From a virus: DNA of 64,000 nucleotides. Shown here piece by piece: positions 14,803 to 25,500 of the stretch. The notes below the pieces were generated by a model. That model worked only from the letters and a program-made list of their open reading frames with translations, was not told the DNA's origin and did no database searches. The DNA lies in IMG/VR virus record IMGVR_UViG_3300034355_001150, positions 1 through 64,000 of that record; one strand, 5' to 3'. Both the position numbers and the translations under genes were made by a program. Positions within the stretch are counted from its first letter, which is position 1. Every line of letters starts with the position of its first letter.

Positions 14803-16458
14803 ATGGCATACCAACTTCAACTTCGCAGAGACACATCCGTAAATTGGTCAAGCATTGATCCTATCTTGGCTCAAGGTGAGCCAGGTTATGAACTTGATAC
14901 GGGAAAAATCAAATACGGCGATGGCGTCACGCTATGGTCGGCGTTGCCATATTTTACCGGAGGTGGCTCGGGTGGCAATACCACGCCGGGTGGCCCAATA
15001 AATTCTGTTCAGTTTAATGCCAATGGTTCATTTAGTGGCTCATCGCTGTTAACAATTGATATTGGCAATTCAAATGTCGTATCTACTGGAACAATAGTAT
15101 CCCAATATTTCGTAGGTGATGGTAGCCAGCTTTCAAATATACCTACGCCAAATTTAAGCAGTGTATCCAACGATATTATACCATCTGCCAATGTAACATA
15201 TTCATTGGGGAATGCAACCAACCAATGGAAAGAATTATGGGTTAGTGGCAACACGATTTATTTGGGTGGATTGCCTTTATCAAAGAATGCCAATGGCAAT
15301 ATAACCTACGATGATCAGGAATTGATTGCTCAATCAAATACTGGCAATACAAATATATCCAATTTAACCAGTGAAGATGCAAATATAACCAATTTAACGA
15401 GCGAAGATGCAAATATAACCAATATCGTTTCGGATTCTATATCAAGTCAAAACATTATTGGTGCATTTATCGCTGGTGATGGCAGTAATATCACCAACAT
15501 TAGCTATAATAACATCATTGGTGCTTATGCCAATGTCAATGTTGCCGCATATCTACCAAATAATACGTCGAATGTAGCTGCTGCGTATTTTATCGGAGAT
15601 GGTAGTCAATTAACCAATTTACCCGTATTGGATAATTACTCCAATGCGAATGTTGCCGCATATTTACCTACGTACACGGGTGATATTACTGCTCAAATTG
15701 TCACAGCATCGTACTTTTACGGCGATGGGAGTAACATCACTGGATTACCGGATGCATACTCAAATGCAAATGTTGCTGCATATCTGCCAAACAATACGTC
15801 AAATGTAGCTGCTGCTTATTTTATCGGTGATGGTAGTCAATTAACCAATTTACCCGTATTGGATAATTACTCAAATGCAAATGTTGCTGCATATCTACCA
15901 ACCTATACAGGGAATTTAGTCGGATTAACCGGCCAAGTAGTAACAACAGCGAATATAACAGGAAATTACATTTTAGGCAATGCTGCATTCATGACCGGCA
16001 TCGAGATGGCGATTGGATCATACTCAAATGCAAATGTCAATAGTTATTTGCCCATTTATAATGGTAATATTTCCGCTGATATTATCACAACAAATTCCAT
16101 AAATTCAGAAATCGTTCAATTTGGAAATGCTAACGCCAATATCTGCACTCAGTCTTGGCTAACGGCACAATCATCCAGCTTATCTAATGTAATATTATAT
16201 CAAGTTCCCGCATCCGATGTTGCAAGCATTGATTTTAATATTATCGCAACTTCTAATAACAATAGGCAGGTATGTAAACTTATAACCGTAGTGATAAATA
16301 CTTCGTTCGAATACTCCGAGTATGGTTCATTAAATATAGGCCCATTGCTTGGAAATTTCACAATTGATCTCGTAGGTGGCAACCTGCTATTAAATGTTGA
16401 ACCATTTACGAACAATGCAATTGATTATACAGTAGTTTTCACCACCTATAATAGCTAG
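14803..16458 (+). CDS. Tail fibre / adhesin protein
   Basis: A 551-residue protein. The N-terminal domain (1-50: AYQLQLRRDTSVNW...LAQGEPGYELDTGKIKYGDG) is the attachment-type domain found at the start of many phage fibre and hyaluronidase-like proteins, and it recurs at 19566 and 42651. A glycine-rich collar (52-65) leads to repeats of the type YFIGDGSQLTNLP and YSNANVAAYLPTYTG, which likely form trimeric beta-structure. The C-terminal 80 or so residues are a separate beta-rich tip, the probable receptor-binding end. First gene of the rightward fibre locus. Confidence 0.8.
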   Translation: MAYQLQLRRDTSVNWSSIDPILAQGEPGYELDTGKIKYGDGVTLWSALPYFTGGGSGGNTTPGGPINSVQFNANGSFSGSSLLTIDIGNSNVVSTGTIVSQYFVGDGSQLSNIPTPNLSSVSNDIIPSANVTYSLGNATNQWKELWVSGNTIYLGGLPLSKNANGNITYDDQELIAQSNTGNTNISNLTSEDANITNLTSEDANITNIVSDSISSQNIIGAFIAGDGSNITNISYNNIIGAYANVNVAAYLPNNTSNVAAAYFIGDGSQLTNLPVLDNYSNANVAAYLPTYTGDITAQIVTASYFYGDGSNITGLPDAYSNANVAAYLPNNTSNVAAAYFIGDGSQLTNLPVLDNYSNANVAAYLPTYTGNLVGLTGQVVTTANITGNYILGNAAFMTGIEMAIGSYSNANVNSYLPIYNGNISADIITTNSINSEIVQFGNANANICTQSWLTAQSSSLSNVILYQVPASDVASIDFNIIATSNNNRQVCKLITVVINTSFEYSEYGSLNIGPLLGNFTIDLVGGNLLLNVEPFTNNAIDYTVVFTTYNS

Positions 16459-16488
16459 GTAGTGAATCGCGTGTTGTCAAAAACCCTT

Positions 16489-16506
16489 ATACCGATTTTT
16501 CGGTAT
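16489..16506 (+). terminator. Hairpin between fibre genes
   Basis: ATACCGA (16489-16495) and TCGGTAT (16500-16506) enclose TTTT. There is only a weak T-run after it (TGTTAATT), so termination would be partial. Confidence 0.4.
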
Positions 16507-16532
16507 TGTTAATTACTCATGAGGAAATACAA

Positions 16533-18227
16533 ATGTTAAAACCTTTTAATTCGATTGGCGGATTCGCAGTAGGCGAAGGCCAAGATATCGTCATTGATAG
16601 CAATCTTAACGCAACGCTTGCCAATATTGATGCGTCCGGCAACCTGGTTGTTAGTGGTTTCGCTAATATTGTCGGTGATATTTTTGCCGCTGATGCTGAG
16701 TTTGGCAATCTACTAATCAACACCGATGCCAACATTGTTGGTGATCTTGTTATTGGTAACTCCATTTCTGTTACCAGCAATATTTCTGCTGGGAATATTG
16801 CCGTAACTGGTGCATTCACCGGTTCTTCCATCACCGTTAGTGGTCAAGCACAATCTGCCACTATAAATGTTACTGATTCTGGTAATGTTGCAAATTTTCT
16901 AGGTATCGGCAATGCTCTATTTGTAACGAATGGCGTAACCTCTGGTTCCCTTGATACTGGTGAAATCGTTTCTTCCGGTAGTGCAAATATCGCAGTAGAT
17001 GTGATTGTAGGCAATGATCTAAGTGTTGCTGGTGATGCAAATATCATCGGTGGTGCTAATGTTGGTGGTATTCTTGATGTTACTGGCGATGCTTCTATTG
17101 ACGGCGTTCTTACCGTTTCTAATGTTGCCAACATCACAAGTGATCTGATTGTTGGCGGTGATGCAAACGTATCTGGTGATCTACTTGTTCTGGCCACCTC
17201 TAATGTCGTTGGCGCGGCCACTTTTGGTTCCACAATCAATGTAGCTAACGTTGCTACCGTTAATGGCTTGGTTGTTTCAACCGATGCTCTTATCTCCGGT
17301 AATCTAACCGTTGATGGCAATGTTGTTTATGTCAACGTAGAAAACCTAACGGTTGAAGATCCACTTATTGATCTTGGCACTGGTGCAAATGGCGCTCCTC
17401 TGACTGCAAATGATGGCAAAGATCGTGGTACTCTACTTGAATACTTCAGCACAGCCGGCAACGTAGCGTTAACCGCTTACTCTGGTTGGAAGAACTCCGC
17501 TGGTGAGTTCTACATGGCTTCTGAAGTTACTGTTGCTAACGATATCGTTACAGTTAATGATTGGGGTAATGTACGCCTTGACACCGTTCTTGGTAATGTG
17601 GTTGGTGGTTATATCACTCTAACCGGTGCTGCCAACATCAGTGGACCTCTGACTGTTAGTAATATTGCCAATATCACTTCTGATTTGTTCGTTGGTGGCA
17701 ATGCTAATATCTCAGGAAACCTCAATATCGGCGGCGATGTTCAATTTGATGACCTGTATTCAACCGGTAATCTAGTTGCCGCTAAAGCGGTTATTGGCAA
17801 TACCGTATCTGCTAATGCAAACATGACTTTTGGCACCACTCTAACTGGTCCAACTGTATTTGCCAATTCATTAGTATCTAATGCTGTTATTCTATCCAAC
17901 AGCACGATTGGATATAGCTCCAATACCACCGCTCGTTCTGCCTTCACTTCGTCAAACGTTGCTCAGGTAATCTTCAGTGGAACTAGCAGCCAAAATTACT
18001 CCTTCCGTTTGGTTGGTATTGATCAAGGCAACATCGCTAATCGTTACGCTGTTTCTATTGATAGCGATTCCAGCGGTGATTATGTTATCTATAACACACT
18101 AGGTAGCAGCCTTGGTTCACTGAGCTTCGCTATTGATGCTCCAAACAATCTTGCTAATCTGAGTGTTACACCTAACACCAACAACAGCATTGTTTGGTAC
18201 AACACTGTTACTACCACAAACTTTTAA
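16533..18227 (+). CDS. Tail fibre / adhesin protein
   Basis: A 564-residue protein starting MLKPFNSIGGFAVGEGQ, an N-terminal type shared with the gene at 18330. It consists of short beta repeats (NITSDLIVGGDANVSGDL). A module with VTVEDPLIDLGTGANG-like sequence (about residues 278-340) recurs in the larger fibres, and an 80-residue C-terminal beta tip ends the protein. The ATG at 16533 has GAGGAAAT before it; an upstream in-frame TTG (16506) lies in the terminator hairpin and is rejected. Codon choice is more alternating and less repetitive than its neighbours. Confidence 0.78.
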   Translation: MLKPFNSIGGFAVGEGQDIVIDSNLNATLANIDASGNLVVSGFANIVGDIFAADAEFGNLLINTDANIVGDLVIGNSISVTSNISAGNIAVTGAFTGSSITVSGQAQSATINVTDSGNVANFLGIGNALFVTNGVTSGSLDTGEIVSSGSANIAVDVIVGNDLSVAGDANIIGGANVGGILDVTGDASIDGVLTVSNVANITSDLIVGGDANVSGDLLVLATSNVVGAATFGSTINVANVATVNGLVVSTDALISGNLTVDGNVVYVNVENLTVEDPLIDLGTGANGAPLTANDGKDRGTLLEYFSTAGNVALTAYSGWKNSAGEFYMASEVTVANDIVTVNDWGNVRLDTVLGNVVGGYITLTGAANISGPLTVSNIANITSDLFVGGNANISGNLNIGGDVQFDDLYSTGNLVAAKAVIGNTVSANANMTFGTTLTGPTVFANSLVSNAVILSNSTIGYSSNTTARSAFTSSNVAQVIFSGTSSQNYSFRLVGIDQGNIANRYAVSIDSDSSGDYVIYNTLGSSLGSLSFAIDAPNNLANLSVTPNTNNSIVWYNTVTTTNF

Positions 18228-18251
18228 TTTTTAGTTAATGGTTTGATTCTT

Positions 18252-18278
18252 GAAGCCCCTTTATTGGGGCTTCTTTTT
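18252..18278 (+). terminator. Rho-independent terminator
   Basis: GAAGCCCC (18252-18259) pairs with GGGGCTTC (18266-18273), loop TTTATT, followed by five T. It ends the 14803-18227 transcript. Confidence 0.85.
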
Positions 18279-18295
18279 ATTCGCGATTTTTAAAA

Positions 18296-18303
18296 GATAA
18301 ATA
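18296..18303 (+). promoter_or_regulatory. T4-type late promoter (GATAAATA)
   Basis: AAAAGATAAATAC directly after the terminator and 26 bp before the GTG start at 18330. It fits the window consensus AAAGATAAATAC. Confidence 0.65.
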
Positions 18304-18329
18304 CACCATCAATCTGGGAGTTTCATATA

Positions 18330-19472
18330 GTGGCCATTCAATCGTTCAATTCATTAGCCGGTTTTTCAGTAGGAGAAAGCAATACTCTGGTTATTGACGA
18401 TAACAATAATGTTATTGGCAATATAGGAACATTCAATACTGTAAATGTTGCTAATAGTATCACATCTAATAATATCACCGCAACTGGCACGGTAACAGCA
18501 AATTATATCTTTTCTACCGGAAATATCACTGGTTCTGGTATCGTTACTGCCGGTCAATCTAGTGTGGGGAATGTTTTTGCCTCTGGTAATGTAAATGCAG
18601 CTAATGTAAATACCACTGGCAAAGTATCAACCAATAGTCTATCAGCAAATGTCATTTTAGGAAATCTAATACCGTCGGTTGACAACACCTATTTTTTGGG
18701 TAACTCCACCAATCGTTGGTCGAATCTGTGGTTAGGTCCAGGTACGATTTATATCACTGATACTGCAAATACTGCCAACACAGCTGAACTGACAGTTTCA
18801 AATGGCATTTTACAAGTAAATGGAGCCGCCGGATTACAATCCAATCTAATCTCAGGCAATAGTAGTTTAACTATCGCTAACTCAGGAAATATCGCATTGT
18901 CTGTTGCTGGCACGAGCAACGTGGCGGTATTCAATAGTAATGGCTCTAATATATTGGGTAATACTACTGTTGGTAATCTGACTGTCACTGGCAATATCAT
19001 TTCAAATCCAATATATGGTAGTTTTTGGAGCAATGCCACACAAACGACAGCTAACGCAAATGTTGTTCAATTGTTTACATTGAACAACACCGATGGTCAT
19101 AATAGCATAACACTAGGTAATGGCGCAAGTAATAGTCGCATGATTATCAACGATCCGGGTACTTATAACTTACAGTTCTCTGTTCAAATCAACAAAACAT
19201 CTTCAAGTTTGGATTCAGTTTATATTTGGTTGCGACAAAATGGTCAAGATATTGCCAACACCACTGGTTATTTTCAAATAGATCGCCAAACAGCAATGAT
19301 TCAAAGTTGGAATTATATTGTCAATACCTCGAATATTGGTGAGTATATTGAAGTTGCGTTTGCTACAACCGATACTACCATCAGCTTCCCCGCTGCCGCT
19401 GAACAGACTACACCCTATGTTCGCCCAGCCATTCCTTCAATAATCACCACGATAGTTCCTGTTGGAGCTTAA
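18330..19472 (+). CDS. Tail fibre protein with C1q-like tip
   Basis: A 380-residue protein with a GTG start (GGGAG before it), N-terminus AIQSFNSLAGFSVGES like the gene at 16533, then short beta repeats. The C-terminal 150 residues (from about 228) look like a C1q/TNF-type jelly roll: LFTLNNTDGHNSITLGNG, DPGTYNLQFSVQIN, VYIWLRQNGQDI, GEYIEVAFATTD. Such domains form trimeric receptor-binding tips. Closest in design to the C1q-like part of the 2832-residue protein. Confidence 0.78.
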   Translation: MAIQSFNSLAGFSVGESNTLVIDDNNNVIGNIGTFNTVNVANSITSNNITATGTVTANYIFSTGNITGSGIVTAGQSSVGNVFASGNVNAANVNTTGKVSTNSLSANVILGNLIPSVDNTYFLGNSTNRWSNLWLGPGTIYITDTANTANTAELTVSNGILQVNGAAGLQSNLISGNSSLTIANSGNIALSVAGTSNVAVFNSNGSNILGNTTVGNLTVTGNIISNPIYGSFWSNATQTTANANVVQLFTLNNTDGHNSITLGNGASNSRMIINDPGTYNLQFSVQINKTSSSLDSVYIWLRQNGQDIANTTGYFQIDRQTAMIQSWNYIVNTSNIGEYIEVAFATTDTTISFPAAAEQTTPYVRPAIPSIITTIVPVGA

Positions 19473-19491
19473 TTCGCTCATTGATATTTAT

Positions 19492-19522
19492 AGAAAATAA
19501 TTCACGGAATGGATTATTTTCT
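19492..19522 (+). terminator. Inverted repeat between fibre genes
   Basis: AGAAAATAAT and ATTATTTTCT form a perfect 10-bp stem with an 11-nt loop; a weak AT-rich terminator or a protein site just before the next late promoter. Confidence 0.45.
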
Positions 19523-19528
19523 AATAAA

Positions 19529-19536
19529 GATAAATA
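19529..19536 (+). promoter_or_regulatory. T4-type late promoter (GATAAATA)
   Basis: AAAGATAAATATATC lies 29 bp upstream of the ATG at 19566, which has its own GAGGATAA ribosome-binding site. Confidence 0.65.
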
Positions 19537-19565
19537 TATCATATTACCCCCGAGGATAAACTACA

Positions 19566-22500
19566 ATGGCATATCAAATTCAACTTCGTTCAGATACAGC
19601 TAATAACTGGACATACGTTAATCCAACGCTTGCTCAAGGCGAAGCAGGATACGAAACCAACACCGGCAATCTAAAAATCGGCGACGGTTCTACAGAGTGG
19701 GCTAACTTACCCTACTTTGCTGGCTCCGGTGGTGGTGGCAACGGAACACCCGGCGGAAGCAACGGAACGATTCAGTTTAATAACAATGGTTCATTTGACG
19801 GGAATCCTAATTTTATCATTGATTTAGCTAATAGTGTACTCTCAGTTACAGGAAATGTCAATGCAAATTATTTTATTGGTGATGGTAGTCTACTAACCAA
19901 TCTACCTGCTGGTAATTATTCCAACACCAATGTTCAATCGTTTTTAACCTCTGGCAATCTGGTCGGGAATATTATTCCAAGCGGCAATGCCATTTATTCT
20001 CTCGGTAATGCAACGAATCAATGGAAAGATTTATGGATCAGTAGCAATACGATTTATATTGATACTATTCCTCTGAGCACAAATAGCAATTCCGATCTTA
20101 CCTTTAATGGTAATCCGATTGTTACAGCCAATGCTGCTGCTAATGGCGCTACTAATGTCAACGAGCTATCGGTTAGCGGAAACGTATCAGCCACGAGCGC
20201 GAATATCGCGAATACTTCTATCGCCAATGGCAATGTAACTGCAAATTATTTTATTGGCGATGGATCATTGCTCACTAACATCAATTATTCCAATATTGTT
20301 GGTGCTTATGGTGATGCCAATGTTGCCAATTATCTATCTACTGTCAGTAATATCAATCTGACTGAAGTTAATGCTTCGGGTGATATCACTACTGGTGGTG
20401 TATTTTATGGTAATGGTGCTGGATTAACGAATATCCCTGCCTCTGCGATTATTGGCGCATATAGCAATGCTAATGTTGCTAATTATCTACCTACTTATAC
20501 TGGCGAATTTACTGCCGGTAACGCTAACGTAAGTGGCGAAGTAGTAGCTGGCGGCAACATCACAGCAGATTATTACTATGGTAATATTGCATTCACCACT
20601 GGTGGATACGGCGATAGTAATGTAGCTGCATTTTTACCCACTTATGGTGGTGATATTCTCGCCAATACAATTACAGCGAACAATGCCGCATTTGATAACA
20701 ATGTCAGCATTGCTGGCAATTTGGATGTAACCGGAAATACCAATTACACCAATGTTAATAATCTTCTCGTTGATGATCCTCTGATTTATGCTGGTGCTAA
20801 TAATATCAGCAATATCGTTGACCAAGGTTTAATCACACCATTTAATGATGGCACCCAACAGTATGGTGGATTTGTTCGTGATGCAAGCACTGGTGCTTGG
20901 AAGCTATTTGCGAATGTTACTGATGCACCCAATACCACGGTTAATTTTGCTAATGCAACGTATGTAGGATTACAAGCTGGTTGGTTTGCTGGAGATGGTG
21001 GCAATCTGAGCAATATCAATGCTGCTAACATCACTGGTAATATCTCATTAGCTAATGCTGATGTAACGGGTTCCGCTAATATTGGTGCCAATCTGTCAGT
21101 CGGTGGTAACATTATTTCCAATGGCAATATCACTGCTGATTATTTCATCGGCGATGGGAGCAATCTATCTAACATTCAATATTCAAGTTTGGTTGGCGCT
21201 TATGGTGATGCTAATGTTGCGGCATATCTGCCCACCAACACCAGTAACGTAGCTGCTGCATTTTTTATTGGTGATGGTAGTAAATTAAGCAATATCAATT
21301 ATGCGAATATTCCTGGTGCTTATTCTAATAGCAACGTTGCCGCCTATCTGGCTAATAGCAATGTTGTTATCAATACCTCCAACATCGTAAGTAATACAGC
21401 GAATATTGTGACTTTAACTGGCAATACCGCCAATATAACTACAATTACAAGTAATAGTATTACTGGCAATACCGCCAATTTAACTACTCTTCGTAGTAAT
21501 ACCATTAACGCAAATACTGTAACTGCGAATTATTTCAGCGGAGATGGAAGCAATTTATCTAACATTCAATATAGCAGCATCGTGGGTGCGTACAGCAATT
21601 CCAATGTTGCAAATTATTTACCGACTTATGCTGGTATTGTTACAGCCAGTGATGTAACTGCAACCGATACGATTACTGGTGATAGACTGACCACCGGCAA
21701 TTTATCAATGCAAGCTAACATAATCAGTTCAGTTGGCAGTAATATTACTATTGACCCAGGCAATGATGGTCTATCGGGCGGTAACGTCATTATCGCTGGT
21801 AATTTGCAAGTTGCTGGCAATGTAACCTATGTAAATGTTACAACTGCTGATACCGATAATTTAGTTTGGGTAGCTGCTAATAATGCTTCTACACCATCTG
21901 CTGCTACCGGTGGTGGTTTAGCGGTTGGTCCAGCAACGAATCCTTATGCTACATTCTTATATAATGCTGCTCAAAATATTTGGGTCAGCAATCTATCGCT
22001 TGGCGTAAACGGTGGTGCTAATTTCAGTGGCGCTCTTACAGGGGTCACCAACATTACAGCAAATGGCAATATCACTGGTGCTTATATTCGCGGCGATGGT
22101 AGCAACCTGTCTAACATTCAATACAGCAATCTGATTGGTGCTTACAGCAATGCCAACGTAGCGAGCTACTTGAGTAGCAATTTGGTATCAACTAATGTTA
22201 AAACTTCAGCTAATGTACAAGCTGCGTTCTTTATTGGCGATGGTGGATTCTTAACCAATGTTTCCGGTGGTGGTAGTAATTATTCAAATGCAAATGTTGC
22301 TGCATATCTGCCAACTGATTCTACAATTTCTGTTATCAATGGTAATGTCGCCAATACTAATAGCAATGTCAGTAACTTAACCGATAGTTTAGCCAACACC
22401 AATAGTAATGTTACTTTTATAACAAATGGTTTGGCGAATACCAATAGTAATGTCAGTAACTTAGCTAATAGTTTAGCTAATACTAATAGTAATGTTGCTA

Positions 22501-25500
22501 CATTAACGACCGGTTTAGCGAATACCAATAGCAATGTTAGCGATCTTTCTAACAGCATCAGCAATCTACAAGGACAAGTATATGCCAATAGCAATGTAGC
22601 GGCATATCTACCGTCATACGGCGGTGATATTTCAGGCGTTAATGCTTCATTTGATCTGATGACTGCTGTGCTATTCAGCGGCGATGGTGGTCAAATTAGC
22701 AACATCAATGCTGCGAATCTTGTTGGTGCATACTCAAATGCTAACGTAGCTGATTATCTACCCACCTACGCAGGACAATTCACTGCTGCGAATGTTACCG
22801 TAACCGGCGATGTCATCGCTGATCTATTTGTCGGTGATGGTGGTCAATTAAGCAATATCAATGTTGCCAATATCACTGGTGGATATGCTAATAGCAACGT
22901 GGCAAACTATCTGCCCACTTATACCGGAATTGTAACCGCAAGTGATGTCAACGTAAGTGATAGCATTACTGTTGCAAACACTGTTTCTGCTGCTAACATT
23001 GACACTGGTACTGGCAATATTCAAATCCGTGGTAATACTATCTCAACGACTACTGCGAATATCATTCTTGATCCGGGCAATGATGGAATTACAAGCGGTG
23101 ATGTTTACATTCAAGGTAATCTACAAGTAGTAGGTAATGTTACTTATGTTGATGTATCAATTGCTGCCAGTGACAATCTTGTATGGCAAGCTGCTAATAA
23201 TGCAATCAATTCTTCTGCTGCTGATGGTGGTGGTTTAGCAGTTGGCCCGGCTGGCAATAGCTATGCTACTTGGTTATTCAATAACTCAACCAATTCTTGG
23301 AACAGTAGCATCAACGTAGAAGTTGCGGGTGATGTTGGCGTGTATGGCGACCTTAATGCGCTCACCGTGGTAGCATCTGAATTCTTCGGTGATGGCGGTG
23401 GCCTAAGCAACATCAATGCCAGCAATATCGTCGGTGGATATAGCAATAGTAATGTTGCTTCGTATCTACTAACTAACACCAGCAACATTCAAGCTGGAAA
23501 TATTATTGCAGTTAAAAATGTATATGCTGACCAATTCATCGGCGATGGTGGATTATTGAGTAATATCCAAGCTGGTAATGTCGTTGGCGCTTATTCAAAC
23601 AGCAATGTTGCTTCGTATCTACTAACAAACACTGGCAATATCAGTGCTGATTATTATCTTGGTAATGGTTCTCAGTTAACTGGGCTATATTCTAACAGCA
23701 ATACTGCCTCTTATCTATTGACAAACACTGGTAATATCAAGGCAGGTAATGCGAATATCGTTGGCAATATCAATGCAAGTTACTTTATTGGTAATGGCGC
23801 ACTATTAACTGGGTTACCTGCTGGATACAGTAACGCTAATGCTGCAAGTTACTTACTAACAAATACTGGTGATATCAATGGTGGCAATATCACTGCTAAT
23901 TATTTTATTGGCAATGGTTCACTATTAACTGGTCTACCAGCCACTTATGCTAATAGTAATGTAGCTAATTATCTACCTACTTATGGCGGTGATATCTCTG
24001 CTGATTATATCACAGCTAATTCTATGGGATTAGGTGTTGGTAATATTCAAATGCTCGGTGATTTAATTTACTCAACCGACGAATTTATCACAATTGATCC
24101 GGGTGCCAACGGCGCTACAAACGGTACTTTAGTTGTTGCTGGTAATCTACAAGTTACCGGTAACATCACTTACGTTGATGTATCAGTTGCTACCAGTGAT
24201 AACTTAATATGGCAAGCTGCTAATTCTGCTACTAATCCCGGAATGGCCGATGGTGGTGGTTTAGCGGTTGGTCCTGCCGGCAATAGTTATGCTACATTCT
24301 TATATAATAGCGCAACTGATGTATGGCAAAGTGATGTCACCATTGAGAGTGCGAGCAATTTCGTTGCTCTTGGCAATGTATCAGGCGCATACATTATCGG
24401 TGATGGTAGCCTTCTAACCGGACTTCCAGCACAATATGCTAATTCAAATGTAGCTTCTTATTTGGCTAGCGGAAATGTAGTTACCGATATCATAACTTAT
24501 GGCAATATTGAATCCAATATTATGATTTCATCCAGAGCGATGTTCGCTCTTGATTCAATCGGATCAAATTTGATAACAGGTAATAATTGCGTATTTGCCA
24601 ATGGTATAATCAATAATATCTTGAATATAAACGGCAATGCGACTGTTACCAATGGTATGTTTGCTGGTAATCTACATGGTGAAGGCGGCAATATCAGTAA
24701 CATCAATGGCGATAATATCGTTGGTGGTTATGGTAATATCAATGTAGCAACATATCTGGCCAATAGTTCAACTAACGGCGACATCTTCGGTGGTGTTATT
24801 ACTGCCGAGGACAATGTTCTGAGTAATGCTTACTACATCGGGGCTAGCGGAGTTCTTGCTGAAAACAACGGTATTATTTTGGCAGGAGCAGATGGCGCAA
24901 ACGGCACATCGGTTGGAATAATCGCTGGCAATGCTAACGGAATAAATTCAGATGGTGGTACTGTAGCACTTATCGCTGGTACCGCTACCGGAACTGGTAA
25001 TCCAGGACTAATTTATCTTATCGGCGAGACCGCTGTTAGTGGGGCTAACCTTACCGTAACAGGCAACATCACTTCAGATGGCATTGATGCTAATGTCGCC
25101 ACAGTGAGTGATCTCGTATCAAGCAACATGATAGGCGCTGTTGATTTGGTAGCAAGCGGCAATATAACTGCTAATGGCAAAATCACAGCTGGATACTTCT
25201 GGGGAGATGGCAGCAACATTAGTAATATCAATGCTGGAAACCTCGTTGGTGGTTATGGTAATGCAAATGTTGCAGATTATCTGCCCACATATACTGGTGA
25301 TTTATCTCCAAGTAATATCACAGTTACCACAAGCGCAGACTTAGGTGCTATCGCAAATATCACAATCACAGGCGGTAATGCAGGTGAGGTGATAATCACA
25401 GACGGTGCGGGCAATCTATCGTTCGGAACGGCAATCAACGCAATCCCAGCGGTATACTTCAGTGCTCCTATCAGTGGCAATAATCAAACATTCAGCAATG

